This document shows positions 51,484 to 60,547 of a stretch of DNA of 64,000 bases, piece by piece. The notes below the pieces were generated by a model. The model did no database searches and was not told the DNA's origin. It saw only the letters and a program-made list of their open reading frames with translations. The position numbers were made by a program, and so were the translations under genes. This stretch comes from Cognatishimia coralii (lineage in GTDB: Bacteria > Pseudomonadota > Alphaproteobacteria > Rhodobacterales > Rhodobacteraceae): the NCBI RefSeq assembly GCF_037478305.1, contig NZ_JBBGAZ010000010.1, forward strand, positions 51,529 through 115,528. The letters are read 5' to 3'. The first letter of the stretch is position 1. The number at the start of each line of letters is the position of its first letter.

Positions 51484-52608
51484 TTACCCCATCAAACCGG
51501 GGTTCAGGACGCCCCGTGGATCAAATTTCTTGCGCAAAGACTGGGTGAGCTTCGCCACCCCCGGCGCTTCTGGATGAAAGCGGACATGACCTTCGCCGCG
51601 CATGAGCGTTGCATGACCTTGCAGCCCATCCATCTGAGCGCGCGGATCCACGCTGTCTGGCAAGACCATCCAGACAAGCCCGCCACCCCAGTCATAAAGC
51701 GCGTTTTCTGGCGCGAGCTTTGCCACCAAGCCCGGCGCATCCGAGGGCTTCAACGAGACCCGCCAAAGATTGCCCTCTTTGCCTTCAAAGACCGTACAAT
51801 CCCGCACCCAAGCCCAACCGGCCTTGGTCCGCGCCGGATCCGTTTCAATCGCAACATCGCCAAAGCGGCCCAACATCTCTTTGAGCTGCGCCAAACGATA
51901 GGTGACGGACTCCTCAAACCCTTCGATCCGGATCATGGTGACTGGATGCGCATCAACGCCCGACTGCGCATGAGCCGCGCCGGTCACCTCGTAGGGCGAG
52001 CCCAAAGCCGCACTCATCGCGGCCACTGCGTCGGCGTCCGAAAGACCGTTCATCAGCAAGACGCCGGTCATCTCAGGCGTCGGCAAGACCTTGAGGCTGA
52101 CCTCGGTCAGAACCCCGAGCGTGCCATGACTGCCAGACATCAGCTTGACCAGATCATAGCCCGTCACATTCTTCATAACGCGCCCGCCATTGCTGACGAT
52201 GTCGCCAGAGCCATCGACAAAACGCACGCCCAGCATGAAATCGCGACACGCCCCTGCCGTGACACGCGCAGGTCCCGAGTTGTTCATAGCCGCCACCGCC
52301 CCAATCGTCGGTGCGCCTTCGGTGCCCAAAACCCCGCGCAGGTCTCGCGGATCAAACGCAAGGCGCTGGTTCTCTTTGGCGAGCAAGTCCGAGATATTCG
52401 CGACAGGTGTCCCTGCTTTGGCTACCAGAGTCAGAGCCCCCGGTTCATAGAGGGTCACGCCGTTCAGGCCAGAGGTGCTGAGGCGGGTCGCGTCATTGAC
52501 GCCCATGCCCTGCGTGCCGCCCCCTTGGATCGAAAGCGGCGCATTCGCAGATGCTATCGCTTGCGCCAAATCCGCTTCGGACTGAGGGCTTAGTATGTCC
52601 GTCGTCAT
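51484..52608 (-). CDS. glcE: Glycolate oxidase FAD-binding subunit
   Basis: 374 aa from ATG 52608; an in-frame upstream start at 52683 lies deep in glcD. FAD-binding PCMH-type domain with PLSIQGGGTQGMGVND at the N-terminus and GAVAAMNNSGPARVTAG and FVDGSGDIVSNGGRVMKNVT further on. It shares ATGA with the glcD stop, so it is translationally coupled. Works with GlcD and GlcF in glycolate oxidase. Confidence 0.92.
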   Translation of the reverse strand: MTTDILSPQSEADLAQAIASANAPLSIQGGGTQGMGVNDATRLSTSGLNGVTLYEPGALTLVAKAGTPVANISDLLAKENQRLAFDPRDLRGVLGTEGAPTIGAVAAMNNSGPARVTAGACRDFMLGVRFVDGSGDIVSNGGRVMKNVTGYDLVKLMSGSHGTLGVLTEVSLKVLPTPEMTGVLLMNGLSDADAVAAMSAALGSPYEVTGAAHAQSGVDAHPVTMIRIEGFEESVTYRLAQLKEMLGRFGDVAIETDPARTKAGWAWVRDCTVFEGKEGNLWRVSLKPSDAPGLVAKLAPENALYDWGGGLVWMVLPDSVDPRAQMDGLQGHATLMRGEGHVRFHPEAPGVAKLTQSLRKKFDPRGVLNPGLMG

Positions 52609-54053
52609 GCCGCGTCTCCCTGCGCACCGCGACGGTTCTCGCTTGTGTCCAAAGGAAAGACCTTGGCCGGATTGAGAAGCCACTTGGGATCAAACACGTC
52701 CTTAACCTTCATCTGCGCCTCCAAGTCTTCGGGCGTATACTGGTGGCTCATTAGGTCACGTTTCTCGATGCCCACGCCGTGCTCTCCGGTCAGACAGCCG
52801 CCCACCTCGACACAAAGCTTCAGGATATCTGCCCCAAAAGCCTCACATTTCTCGAGGTCTCCGGGTTTGTTAGCGTCAAACAGGATTAGCGGGTGCATAT
52901 TGCCGTCGCCTGCGTGGAACACGTTGCCGACGCCCAGCGCATAATCCTTGGACAACTCCCCGATCCGTTGCAGCACATAAGGCAGTTCTGACACGGGGAT
53001 CGTGCCGTCCAGACACATGTAATCGTTGATCTGTCCCATCGCGCCGAAGGCAGACTTGCGCCCCAGCCAGATCTTGGCGCTTTCATCAGAGGAACGGCTT
53101 TCACGCAGCTCAACCGGATTGTGTTTCCGTGCGATCTCGGAAATCCGCGCGAGCTGTGCATCGATCTCGGCATCAGACCCTTCGACTTCGATGATCAGCA
53201 AAGCCTCGCAATCCGGATAACCCGCGCCCGCGAAGGCTTCGGTCGCACGAATACAGGGGCGGTCCATGAATTCGATGGCCACCGGCAGGATGCCCGCTTT
53301 GATAATGTCGCTGACGCAAGCGCCTGCGACTGCATTGTCATCAAACCCAATCAGCGCCGGCCGCGCGCCTTCGGGTTTTGGCAGGATGCGCAGCGTGGCT
53401 TCGGTGACGACGCCAAGCTGGCCTTCAGATCCGCAAATGACCCCCAAAAGGTCCAGACCAGATGCATCCATATGCGCGCCACCGATCTCGACTATCTCGC
53501 CTTCCATCGTCACCAGTGTGACGCCTAAAAGATTGTTCGTAGTGACGCCGTACTTAAGACAATGCGCGCCGCCCGAATTCATCGCGATATTGCCAGAAAT
53601 CGCACAAGCCAATTGCGACGAGGGATCTGGCGCATAAAAGAAGCCGTTTTCCTCTACCGCTCCAGAGACGCTAAGATTGGTACGACCCGTCTGAACGCGG
53701 ATGAAACGGTTGGGATAATCGGTCTCCAGAACATCCGTCAGCCGCGCCACGCCAAGCACAACACTGTCAGAGGTCGGCATAGACCCACCCGCCAGAGACG
53801 TGCCTGCCCCGCGCGGCACAACGGGGACATTCATCTGGTGACACACCTTCAAAGCCGCGGCGACCTGCTCTGTTGTCTCCGGCAAAACCACCGCCAGTGG
53901 AGGGCAGCGATAAGCCGTCAGTGCATCACATTCATAAGCGCGCGTCTCTTCCGGCGCGTCGATCACGCAACCGTCCGGCAGAACGGCCTGCAACGCAGCC
54001 ACAATCTCGGCCTTGCGCGACAGAACAAACGAATCTGGGGTGGGTAGCTCCAT
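52605..54053 (-). CDS. glcD: Glycolate oxidase FAD-linked subunit
   Basis: 482 aa from ATG 54053, which has AGGAAGG just upstream; an ATG at 54065 is also in frame. PCMH-type FAD-binding domain (VPVVPRGAGTSLAGG near 85-100; SSQLACAISGNIAMNSGGAH) and the D-lactate dehydrogenase-like C-terminal domain (GNVFHAGDGNMHPL; GCLTGEHGVGIEKRD with the conserved His). Catalytic subunit that oxidises glycolate. First gene of glcDEF, divergent from the DUF599 gene. A candidate promoter with a TATAAT box lies upstream. Confidence 0.94.
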   Translation of the reverse strand: MELPTPDSFVLSRKAEIVAALQAVLPDGCVIDAPEETRAYECDALTAYRCPPLAVVLPETTEQVAAALKVCHQMNVPVVPRGAGTSLAGGSMPTSDSVVLGVARLTDVLETDYPNRFIRVQTGRTNLSVSGAVEENGFFYAPDPSSQLACAISGNIAMNSGGAHCLKYGVTTNNLLGVTLVTMEGEIVEIGGAHMDASGLDLLGVICGSEGQLGVVTEATLRILPKPEGARPALIGFDDNAVAGACVSDIIKAGILPVAIEFMDRPCIRATEAFAGAGYPDCEALLIIEVEGSDAEIDAQLARISEIARKHNPVELRESRSSDESAKIWLGRKSAFGAMGQINDYMCLDGTIPVSELPYVLQRIGELSKDYALGVGNVFHAGDGNMHPLILFDANKPGDLEKCEAFGADILKLCVEVGGCLTGEHGVGIEKRDLMSHQYTPEDLEAQMKVKDVFDPKWLLNPAKVFPLDTSENRRGAQGDAA

Positions 54054-54066
54054 GCCTTCCTCCATT

Positions 54067-54103
54067 TTGGTAAACTATTATAACCAATTTTAGAGAATGA
54101 CAA
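54067..54103 (-). promoter_or_regulatory. Candidate glcD promoter and dyad
   Basis: Read on the minus strand: TTGTCA (54103-54098), 15-bp spacer, TATAAT (54082-54077). An inverted repeat TTGGT...ACCAA (arms 54067-54071 and 54083-54087 on the plus strand) encloses the -10 box. The spacer is shorter than the usual 17 bp. Confidence 0.4.
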
Positions 54104-54131
54104 GATATCGGTGACACTTTAGGTAAGGGGC

Positions 54132-54827
54132 ATGATTTGGATGGATCGCCTTGCGCTTTTTACAACCCTCGACTTTGCCGCTGTCGGGTTTGTTTTGGTG
54201 ATCTGGTGGGGGATGACCCATCTGATCGAGAACCCACCCAAATCCCGGCCTTCCATGTCAAACCTCATGGCTGATTACCGCCGCGAATGGATGCAACAAT
54301 TCATTCACCGCCAACCACGCATCTATGACGCGCAAATTGTCGGAGGCTTACGGCAGGCGACTGCCTTCTTTGGATCGGCCACGTTGCTTGCCATCGGCGG
54401 AGCCTTGGCGCTGATTGGCAACGCGGATCAAGTCAGTGGCGTGGCGAGCGATTTTGCCTTGATGGAGGCGCCAAGATTCGTTTGGGAAATCAAAATCGTG
54501 CTGATTTTAGTCTTTACGACCAATGCCTTCCTGAAGTTCGTCTGGTCTAATCGCCTGTTCGGTTATTGCTCGATCGTCATGTCCGCTTTGCCAGTCGACA
54601 CCACGGACCCGCTTTGTGATTTGCGTGCGGATCAGGCGGCACAGATCAATATTTCCGCGGCCCGCGCGTTTAATCGCGGCTTGCGGTCGGTCTATTTCGG
54701 ACTGGCGGCCTGCGCCTGGCTGGCTGGCCCATTGGCATTGATTGGAACCACTATCCTGACCGTCTTCGTGATCTATCGCCGAGAATTCGCGAGCCTGTCG
54801 CGTGCAACTTTGCTGCGTAAACTCTGA
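54132..54827 (+). CDS. DUF599 family membrane protein
   Basis: 231 aa with four hydrophobic segments: near residues 10-28, 75-95, 115-135 and 195-220. It contains VLVIWWGMTHLIENPP and the EWMQQFIHRQPRIYDAQIVG signature of DUF599. Function unknown. It is divergent from glcD and ends one base before the convergent rlmH gene. Confidence 0.82.
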   Translation: MIWMDRLALFTTLDFAAVGFVLVIWWGMTHLIENPPKSRPSMSNLMADYRREWMQQFIHRQPRIYDAQIVGGLRQATAFFGSATLLAIGGALALIGNADQVSGVASDFALMEAPRFVWEIKIVLILVFTTNAFLKFVWSNRLFGYCSIVMSALPVDTTDPLCDLRADQAAQINISAARAFNRGLRSVYFGLAACAWLAGPLALIGTTILTVFVIYRREFASLSRATLLRKL

Positions 54828-55304
54828 TCACACCCGGTGATACGGAGATCCTGCCAGGATCGTCGCAGCGCGATAAAGCTGTTCACTCAGCATCACCCGC
54901 GCCAGCATATGTGGCCAAACCATCTTACCAAAACTCAGCGACATATCCGCGCGACCCCGCAAACTGGGATCAATCCCTTCGGCCCCGCCAATGACAAACG
55001 CCAGATCTCCGGTCCCGTCATCACGCAGCCGCGCCATTTGCTGCGCGAACTCAGGAGAGCTCATCAGCTTGCCGCGTTCATCCATTGTGCAGATCCGCGC
55101 GCCTTTGGGCAGAACCCCAGCTAAAAGCTGCGCCTCAGCCACCATGCCTCCGCCTCTACGGTCCTCGACCTCATGTAATTTCACCGGCCCGAGGCCCAAG
55201 GCCCGGCCGGTTTTGTCAAAACGGTCCAGATAATCGTCAAGCAATGTGCGCTCTGGGCCTGACCGAAGCCGGCCCACCGCACAGATGTGAATTTTCAGCG
55301 CCAT
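54828..55304 (-). CDS. rlmH: 23S rRNA (pseudouridine-1915-N3)-methyltransferase
   Basis: 158 aa SPOUT-family methyltransferase that methylates pseudouridine 1915 in helix 69 of 23S rRNA. The knotted SAM-binding part (LAFVIGGAEGIDPSLRGRAD) and the closing ARVMLSEQLYRAATILAGSP segment are conserved. Directly downstream of rsfS, the usual bacterial pairing. Confidence 0.95.
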   Translation of the reverse strand: MALKIHICAVGRLRSGPERTLLDDYLDRFDKTGRALGLGPVKLHEVEDRRGGGMVAEAQLLAGVLPKGARICTMDERGKLMSSPEFAQQMARLRDDGTGDLAFVIGGAEGIDPSLRGRADMSLSFGKMVWPHMLARVMLSEQLYRAATILAGSPYHRV

Positions 55305-55337
55305 CTTAAGTCCTCGGGCTAAATGCCCTGTGATAGC

Positions 55338-55724
55338 TTAGGCGGAACCGCCCTGAACCCACATCTTTTCAAGCTGATAGAACTCGCGCACTTCCGGACG
55401 GAAGACATGCACGATCACATCACCTGTATCAATCAAAACCCAGTCGCCGGTGTCCTTACCCTCGATCTTCGAGGTGCGGCCCGTGGTCTGTTTGATCTTG
55501 TCCACGAGTTTCTCGGACATCGCCGCAACTTGACGGGTCGAGCGCCCGGAGGCCACGACCATATAGTCGCCAATCGAAGACCGTCCGCGCAGGTCAATTT
55601 GCACGATATCTTCGGCTTTGTCGCTTTCCAGGGATTGGATGATGAGCTCTAGCAGCTCGGCACCGCCAAGATCGCGTTTTGCAACCTGCGGCATTTCGTT
55701 TTCAGCGGCTTGCGCCACGTCCAC
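55338..55724 (-). CDS. rsfS: Ribosome silencing factor
   Basis: 128 aa from a GTG start (an in-frame ATG lies ten codons in, at 55694). RsfS binds uL14 on the large subunit and blocks joining of the subunits when nutrients are poor. ELIIQSLESDKAEDIVQIDL, GRSTRQVAAMSEKLVDKIKQ and DWVLIDTGDVIVHVFRPEVR are family segments. Followed by rlmH after 33 bp. Confidence 0.93.
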   Translation of the reverse strand: MDVAQAAENEMPQVAKRDLGGAELLELIIQSLESDKAEDIVQIDLRGRSSIGDYMVVASGRSTRQVAAMSEKLVDKIKQTTGRTSKIEGKDTGDWVLIDTGDVIVHVFRPEVREFYQLEKMWVQGGSA

Positions 55725-56003
55725 ATTTAAAGACAGAGATCTGCCCTCCTTTCATACGCACCGTAACGCCCCGGTGCCGGTCATAGGGTCAAGATAACCC
55801 TTCTTTTGGATATTTCCAATGCGCCTCACGAGATTGCGAGGCAGTCATGGTAATTTTGCCGACTGGCGCGACATCATGAGTAGTTTGAGCCTTCATTCTG
55901 AAAAATCGCTTTTGGGGAAAGTGTTCGAAATCGCTGTTGACGAATCTCTTATCAATAATTAATTGCTGTTTTACGATAATTTTTATGCCTTAAAGGTGAA
56001 CTT

Positions 56004-56531
56004 ATGTTCGAATCCAAATCTCTCGCCCGACTGCTCAAATGGGCCTGCACCGCCGTCCTCGTGGCCCTGCCTCTCCTGATCCTTGCCTATGTTTTCTTTG
56101 AAAGGCCGACGCCTGCGAACGCGTCAGACATTTACTCCGACGTTATGATCCTGAGCGCACCTCCGACCTGGGCCTTCATGCTGGCCAATGTGTTTTCACT
56201 CGGTAGCCTGGTCGTTCTTTTGGCCATGGTTCTCAACATGCGCCGCCTGTTTGATCACTATAGCCAGGGTCGTGTCCTGACGTTTGAATCCGCACAACTG
56301 CTTCACCGCATCGGTCGGTTCTTGCTGGCTGTTGCGCTACTGAGGCTGGCGTCCTACCCTGTCCTGAGTGTGCTGCTCACGCTCGGAAATCCTGAGGGTC
56401 AGAGACAGCTGAGCATGGCACTCACCGAAGGCGACATCGGCTTTTTGATTGCAGCAGGGTTTGTTTTCCTTGTGGGCACTGCGATGCATGAGGCTGCACA
56501 GAACGCAGAAGACATCAAAGGGTTCGTCTGA
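56004..56531 (+). CDS. DUF2975 domain-containing membrane protein
   Basis: 175 aa with four hydrophobic helices (residues about 10-30, 52-75, 100-120, 145-165) and a central RRLFDHYSQGRVLTFESAQL motif, the pattern of DUF2975 membrane proteins, which are regularly paired with a small helix-turn-helix regulator. It shares one base with that regulator gene at 56531. The 279-bp AT-rich gap before it holds no other gene and should contain its promoter. Probable membrane sensor or partner of the regulator. Confidence 0.82.
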   Translation: MFESKSLARLLKWACTAVLVALPLLILAYVFFERPTPANASDIYSDVMILSAPPTWAFMLANVFSLGSLVVLLAMVLNMRRLFDHYSQGRVLTFESAQLLHRIGRFLLAVALLRLASYPVLSVLLTLGNPEGQRQLSMALTEGDIGFLIAAGFVFLVGTAMHEAAQNAEDIKGFV

Positions 56532-56737
56532 TGCAGATCATCGTAAGACTGGATGTCGTCATGGCCCAACGCAAAATGAAGGGCAAAGACCTCGCAGAGC
56601 AGATCGGCATCACGGAACAGAACCTGAGCCTGCTTAAATCCGGCAAGGTGAAAGGCGTGCGCTTTGAAACGCTGGCGCGGATCTGCGAGGTGTTGGACTG
56701 TCAGCCCGGCGACTTGCTTGAGGCGTCGCCGTCCTGA
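56531..56737 (+). CDS. Small Cro/CI-type helix-turn-helix regulator
   Basis: 68 aa, essentially a single helix-turn-helix: LDVVMAQRKMKGKDLAEQIG, then ITEQNLSLLKSGKVKGVRFE and TLARICEVLDCQPGDLLE. Such YozG-like proteins accompany DUF2975 genes. It starts on the last base of the preceding stop codon and its last 37 bp overlap the convergent mscS-family gene. Confidence 0.88.
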   Translation: MQIIVRLDVVMAQRKMKGKDLAEQIGITEQNLSLLKSGKVKGVRFETLARICEVLDCQPGDLLEASPS

Positions 56738-58080
56738 TCGGACAGCATCCGGACTTCCCGTTGCGGGAACGGGAAGTTGATGCCCGCCTCTTTGAAAGCA
56801 TCCCAAAGCGCGAGGTAAACGGCGCCTCGGATGTTCGTGAGGCCTCCGGTCGGGTCGCTGATCCAGAAGCGGAGGATGTAGTCCACGGAACTGTCGCCAA
56901 ACCCCACGATATGGCAAACGGGTGCCTTTGGATTGTTAAGAACACGATCCACGGAGGTCGCGGCTTTGATGGCCGCTTCGCGCACCAGATGCGGGTCATC
57001 GCCATAGGCCGTGCCGAAAAAGATATCGAGGCGAACGAAGTCATTGGAATGGGACCAGTTGACCACTTGGCCGGTGATCAGGTCTTCGTTGGGGATCAGA
57101 TATTCTTTGCCGTCCCGCGTAACGACGCTGACATAACGCGCGCCCAGCGAATTGATCCAGCCAAAGGTATCCCCCAAGGAAATCACGTCGCCGGGTTTGA
57201 TCGACTTGTCCAAGAGGATGATGACGCCCGACACGAGGTTGGACACGACCTTTTGCAGACCAAAGCCGAGACCTACACCGATTGCACCGGACAAAACGGC
57301 AAGGCCGGTAAGGTCTACGCCGACGATCCGGAGACCGATGAAAAAGGCGGCACCGTAGAGCAGCACCTGCAGGAACTTGATCATCAAGACCTGCATAGAG
57401 GGGCTGATGTCCTCGTTGCGTTTGATGCTGGCAGAGGAAGTTCCAGACAGAAAGCGCGCGACAGCAAAGGTCAGACCCAGCATCACCGCCGCCTGAACAA
57501 CAGTCCAAAGAGAAAGGCGAATAGAGCCGACGTTCAAGGCTGCAGCGTCGAGCAATTGGCGGGTTTCGTCGCTAACGCCGAGCACGACCAAGGTGACCCA
57601 TATCCATGCGCCATAGCGGATCACGGCACGGATCAGATTGTTGTGCACAAGTCGCGCCACTAGGGCGATCAGCAGCCATGCCAGTGACAGGTTCGCGATT
57701 ATTCCGAGGATATAACTGCGGCTCGGCCAAGTGACCTCGCGCATGACAAGGACTGTGGCCCAGATCAACAACACAAAAAAGATCAAAGCCAGACGTTTGT
57801 GAAGTAGCAGCAAATAGCGATAGCGCCACTTGGGCCAACCTTCTCGGCTGCGCATCCAATCCAGCAACATCGGCCCGAAAATCCGCGACAAGGCAAAGGC
57901 CACAAGGATCAAGCCAATCGCAATGCCGACCTGATAGGCGTTCCAAGGCCGCATCAAGCCGACGCCGAAATCCAACACCTGATCCCAGAGGCTCAGAGCG
58001 ATATCTTGGGTATCTTGGACGCCTTCGACAGGGGTCTCCTGTTCGGCCGCCTCATCAAGGCCAGAGGTTTCGTCGGACAT
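56701..58080 (-). CDS. Mechanosensitive ion channel, MscS family
   Basis: 459 aa. Four N-terminal helices (residues about 45-240) precede the MscS pore helix and beta domain: GAIGVGLGFGLQKVVSNLVSG with the glycine/alanine-rich pore, then GDVISLGDTFGWINSLGARYV. The C-terminal alpha/beta domain contains FFGTAYGDDPHLV. Probably a safety valve that opens under hypoosmotic stress. Overlaps the HTH gene at its 3' end by 37 bp and is divergent from leuC. Confidence 0.92.
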   Translation of the reverse strand: MSDETSGLDEAAEQETPVEGVQDTQDIALSLWDQVLDFGVGLMRPWNAYQVGIAIGLILVAFALSRIFGPMLLDWMRSREGWPKWRYRYLLLLHKRLALIFFVLLIWATVLVMREVTWPSRSYILGIIANLSLAWLLIALVARLVHNNLIRAVIRYGAWIWVTLVVLGVSDETRQLLDAAALNVGSIRLSLWTVVQAAVMLGLTFAVARFLSGTSSASIKRNEDISPSMQVLMIKFLQVLLYGAAFFIGLRIVGVDLTGLAVLSGAIGVGLGFGLQKVVSNLVSGVIILLDKSIKPGDVISLGDTFGWINSLGARYVSVVTRDGKEYLIPNEDLITGQVVNWSHSNDFVRLDIFFGTAYGDDPHLVREAAIKAATSVDRVLNNPKAPVCHIVGFGDSSVDYILRFWISDPTGGLTNIRGAVYLALWDAFKEAGINFPFPQREVRMLSDQDGDASSKSPG

Positions 58081-58127
58081 AATATGCTTTCTTTTGTCCG
58101 ATCAAAACACGGGGGCGGCCCGCAAAA

Positions 58128-58143
58128 CAAGGGAATTCCCTTG
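58128..58143. promoter_or_regulatory. 16-bp palindrome upstream of leuC
   Basis: CAAGGGAATTCCCTTG is a perfect 16-bp palindrome. It overlaps TTGCGG (58141-58146), a possible -35 element, with TATATC (58162-58167) 15 bp further as a possible -10. A repressor bound here could control leuC, mscS, or both. Confidence 0.45.
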
Positions 58144-58176
58144 CGGCATAGGGCGACTCTCTATATCTGCGAGACC

Positions 58177-58263
58177 ATGAAACGCATCTATGACATTGCG
58201 GACCGCGCCTTTCTGCCTTGGCGCTTTTACGGTCAAAGCAAATCCGTCATCGCCGCCCTATGA
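58177..58263 (+). CDS. 28-aa ORF upstream of leuC
   Basis: A 28-residue ORF (MKRIYDIADRAFLPWRFYGQ and eight more residues) lies 70 bp before leuC. It has only two Leu codons, so it is not a classic leucine attenuation leader, and no strong ribosome-binding site is seen. A GC-rich hairpin-forming segment follows. It may be a leader peptide, a small protein or chance. Confidence 0.25.
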   Translation: MKRIYDIADRAFLPWRFYGQSKSVIAAL

Positions 58264-58333
58264 GGGCGCGGCGCGCTTTCGCGTGCCCGTATTGCAGCCT
58301 TAATCGCCAATTTCATCAATACGGAGAGGACCC

Positions 58334-59734
58334 ATGTCCCCCAAAACACTCTATGACAAAATCTGGGACGCCCATGTCGCCCATGAAGCCGAAGACGGCA
58401 CCTGCCTGCTGTATATCGACCGCCATCTGGTCCACGAAGTGACCAGCCCGCAGGCCTTCGAAGGTCTGCGTATGGCGGGCCGCAAAGTGCGCGCGCCAGA
58501 AAAGACCATCGCTGTGCCGGATCACAACGTACCGACCACTCTGGATCGCACCATGGGCATCGACAACGAAGAGAGCCGCATTCAGGTCGAAGCGCTGGAT
58601 AAAAACGCCAAGGAATTCGGCGTGCATTATTATCCGGTCTCTGACGTGCGTCAGGGCATCGTGCATATCGTTGGCCCAGAGCAAGGCTGGACCCTGCCCG
58701 GCATGACTGTTGTGTGCGGTGACAGCCACACGGCGACCCATGGTGCGTTTGGCGCACTGGCGCATGGTATTGGCACATCCGAGGTGGAGCACGTTCTGGC
58801 GACCCAGACGCTGATCCAGAAGAAGTCCAAAAACATGAAGGTCGAGATCACTGGCAAGCTCAAGCCAGGTGTGACCGCGAAGGACATCACTCTGGCCGTG
58901 ATCGGCGAGACCGGCACCGCTGGCGGTACTGGCTATGTGATCGAATATTGTGGCGAAGCGATCCGCGATCTGTCCATGGAAGGTCGCATGACCGTCTGCA
59001 ACATGGCGATCGAAGGCGGTGCACGCGCGGGTCTGATCGCTCCAGATGAGACCACCTATGAGTATTGCAAAGGCCGTCCGCACGCACCAAAAGGCGCGGC
59101 TTGGGAACAGGCGCTGGCGTATTGGAAAACGCTTTTCACCGACGAAGGCGCGCATTTTGACAAAGTTGTCACGCTGAAGGGCGAAGACATTCAGCCGGTT
59201 GTGACTTGGGGTACCTCTCCTGAGGATGTTCTGCCGATCACTGGCGTTGTTCCAAACCCTGAGGATTTCGAAGGCGGTAAGGTCGAAGCGGCCCGTCGTT
59301 CTATCGAGTATATGGGCCTAACACCGGGCCAGCGTCTGGATTCCATCGAGATCGACACCGTATTTATCGGCTCTTGCACCAACGGTCGTATCGAAGACCT
59401 GCGTGCCGTCGCCGAAGTCGTCAAAGGCAAGAAAATCGCCGTGAACCGCGCGATGATCGTGCCGGGTTCTGGCCTGGTTCGGGCGCAAGCGGAAGAAGAA
59501 GGCTTGGCAGAGATCTTCCAGGAGGCCGGCTTTGAATGGCGTATGGCGGGATGCTCGATGTGTCTGGCGATGAACCCTGACCAGCTGGCACCTGAAGAGC
59601 GCTGTGCCGCGACGTCCAACCGGAACTTCGAAGGTCGTCAGGGTTATAAAGGGCGTACGCACCTTGTCTCCCCTGCGATGGCTGCAGCCGCTGCCCTCAC
59701 CGGCAAGCTGACCGACGTACGTGAACTGAACTAA
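58334..59734 (+). CDS. leuC: 3-isopropylmalate dehydratase, large subunit
   Basis: 466 aa, aconitase family. It isomerises 2- to 3-isopropylmalate in leucine biosynthesis. The [4Fe-4S] ligands lie in IGSCTNGR and the C-x2-C of GCSMCLAMNPD, and the active-site GDSHTATHGAFGALA and substrate segment ATSNRNFEGRQG are intact. AGGA ribosome-binding site. Followed 12 bp later by leuD, its small-subunit partner. Confidence 0.96.
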   Translation: MSPKTLYDKIWDAHVAHEAEDGTCLLYIDRHLVHEVTSPQAFEGLRMAGRKVRAPEKTIAVPDHNVPTTLDRTMGIDNEESRIQVEALDKNAKEFGVHYYPVSDVRQGIVHIVGPEQGWTLPGMTVVCGDSHTATHGAFGALAHGIGTSEVEHVLATQTLIQKKSKNMKVEITGKLKPGVTAKDITLAVIGETGTAGGTGYVIEYCGEAIRDLSMEGRMTVCNMAIEGGARAGLIAPDETTYEYCKGRPHAPKGAAWEQALAYWKTLFTDEGAHFDKVVTLKGEDIQPVVTWGTSPEDVLPITGVVPNPEDFEGGKVEAARRSIEYMGLTPGQRLDSIEIDTVFIGSCTNGRIEDLRAVAEVVKGKKIAVNRAMIVPGSGLVRAQAEEEGLAEIFQEAGFEWRMAGCSMCLAMNPDQLAPEERCAATSNRNFEGRQGYKGRTHLVSPAMAAAAALTGKLTDVRELN

Positions 59735-59746
59735 GGAGCCAGACAG

Positions 59747-60352
59747 ATGGAAAAGTTTGAAAAACTCCAGGGTATCGCGGCCCCTATGCCGCTGGTGAAT
59801 ATCGACACCGATATGATCATCCCAAAGGTCTTTCTGAAGTCGATCCAACGCTCGGGCTTTGGCAAGCACCTCTTTGACGAGATGCGCTTTAACCGGGACG
59901 GCACCGAGATCGAAGACTTCGTGCTGAACAAGCCGCAGTATCGAGACGCAGAGATCCTGATTGCCGGAGACAACTTTGGCTGTGGCTCCTCGCGGGAGCA
60001 CGCCCCTTGGGCGATCGCGGATTTCGGCATCAAATGCGTTGTCTCGACGTCTTTCGCGGACATCTTCTTTAACAACTGTTTCAAGAACGGCATCTTGCCA
60101 GTTGTCCTGCCTCAAGAGCAGGTCGACATTCTGATGGCAGACGCCGAGAAGGGCGCGAACGCGCGCGTGACTGTGGATCTGGAAGCGCAAGAGATCACCA
60201 CATCCGAAGGCGAGGTCATCAAGTTCGACGTGGATTCGCATCGCAAGCATTGCCTGCTGGAAGGTTTGGATGACATCGGTCAGACCATGCAAAAACAGTC
60301 GGCAATCGACGCATTCGAAGCACAGGCTTCCGCGGCCCGTCCTTGGGTCTAA
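59747..60352 (+). CDS. leuD: 3-isopropylmalate dehydratase, small subunit
   Basis: 201 aa. The signature NFGCGSSREHAPWAI (about residues 79-93) is present, as are NIDTDMIIPK near the N-terminus and FKNGILPVVL. Forms the active dehydratase with LeuC. AAGGAG ribosome-binding site; an intrinsic terminator follows 58 bp after the stop, separating leuCD from leuB. Confidence 0.96.
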   Translation: MEKFEKLQGIAAPMPLVNIDTDMIIPKVFLKSIQRSGFGKHLFDEMRFNRDGTEIEDFVLNKPQYRDAEILIAGDNFGCGSSREHAPWAIADFGIKCVVSTSFADIFFNNCFKNGILPVVLPQEQVDILMADAEKGANARVTVDLEAQEITTSEGEVIKFDVDSHRKHCLLEGLDDIGQTMQKQSAIDAFEAQASAARPWV

Positions 60353-60410
60353 GACGCGAAACGGTGGTTGCGAGGTACATGCCGCTAGCCACATTTCTGC
60401 CATAAGGTTT

Positions 60411-60438
60411 AACGCGCCCCGGTCTATTGGGGCGCGTT
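60411..60438 (+). terminator. Terminator of leuCD
   Basis: AACGCGCCCC (60411-60420) pairs with GGGGCGCGTT (60429-60438) and is followed by TTTT. Confidence 0.9.
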
Positions 60439-60547
60439 TTTTGTATTCAAGTGGGGGCATTTGACGCCGAGCCGTGCATCGACCTGACGTCGTGCAAATC
60501 CAAAAATCCCTTGTTTTCAGGCATTTCGGTGCAATTGAGCACCATTT

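Noticed and set aside
50767..52593. 608-aa plus-strand frame opposite glcF and glcE
   Set aside because: Spans two convincing minus-strand genes, with no recognisable domain and His/Arg-rich antisense composition.
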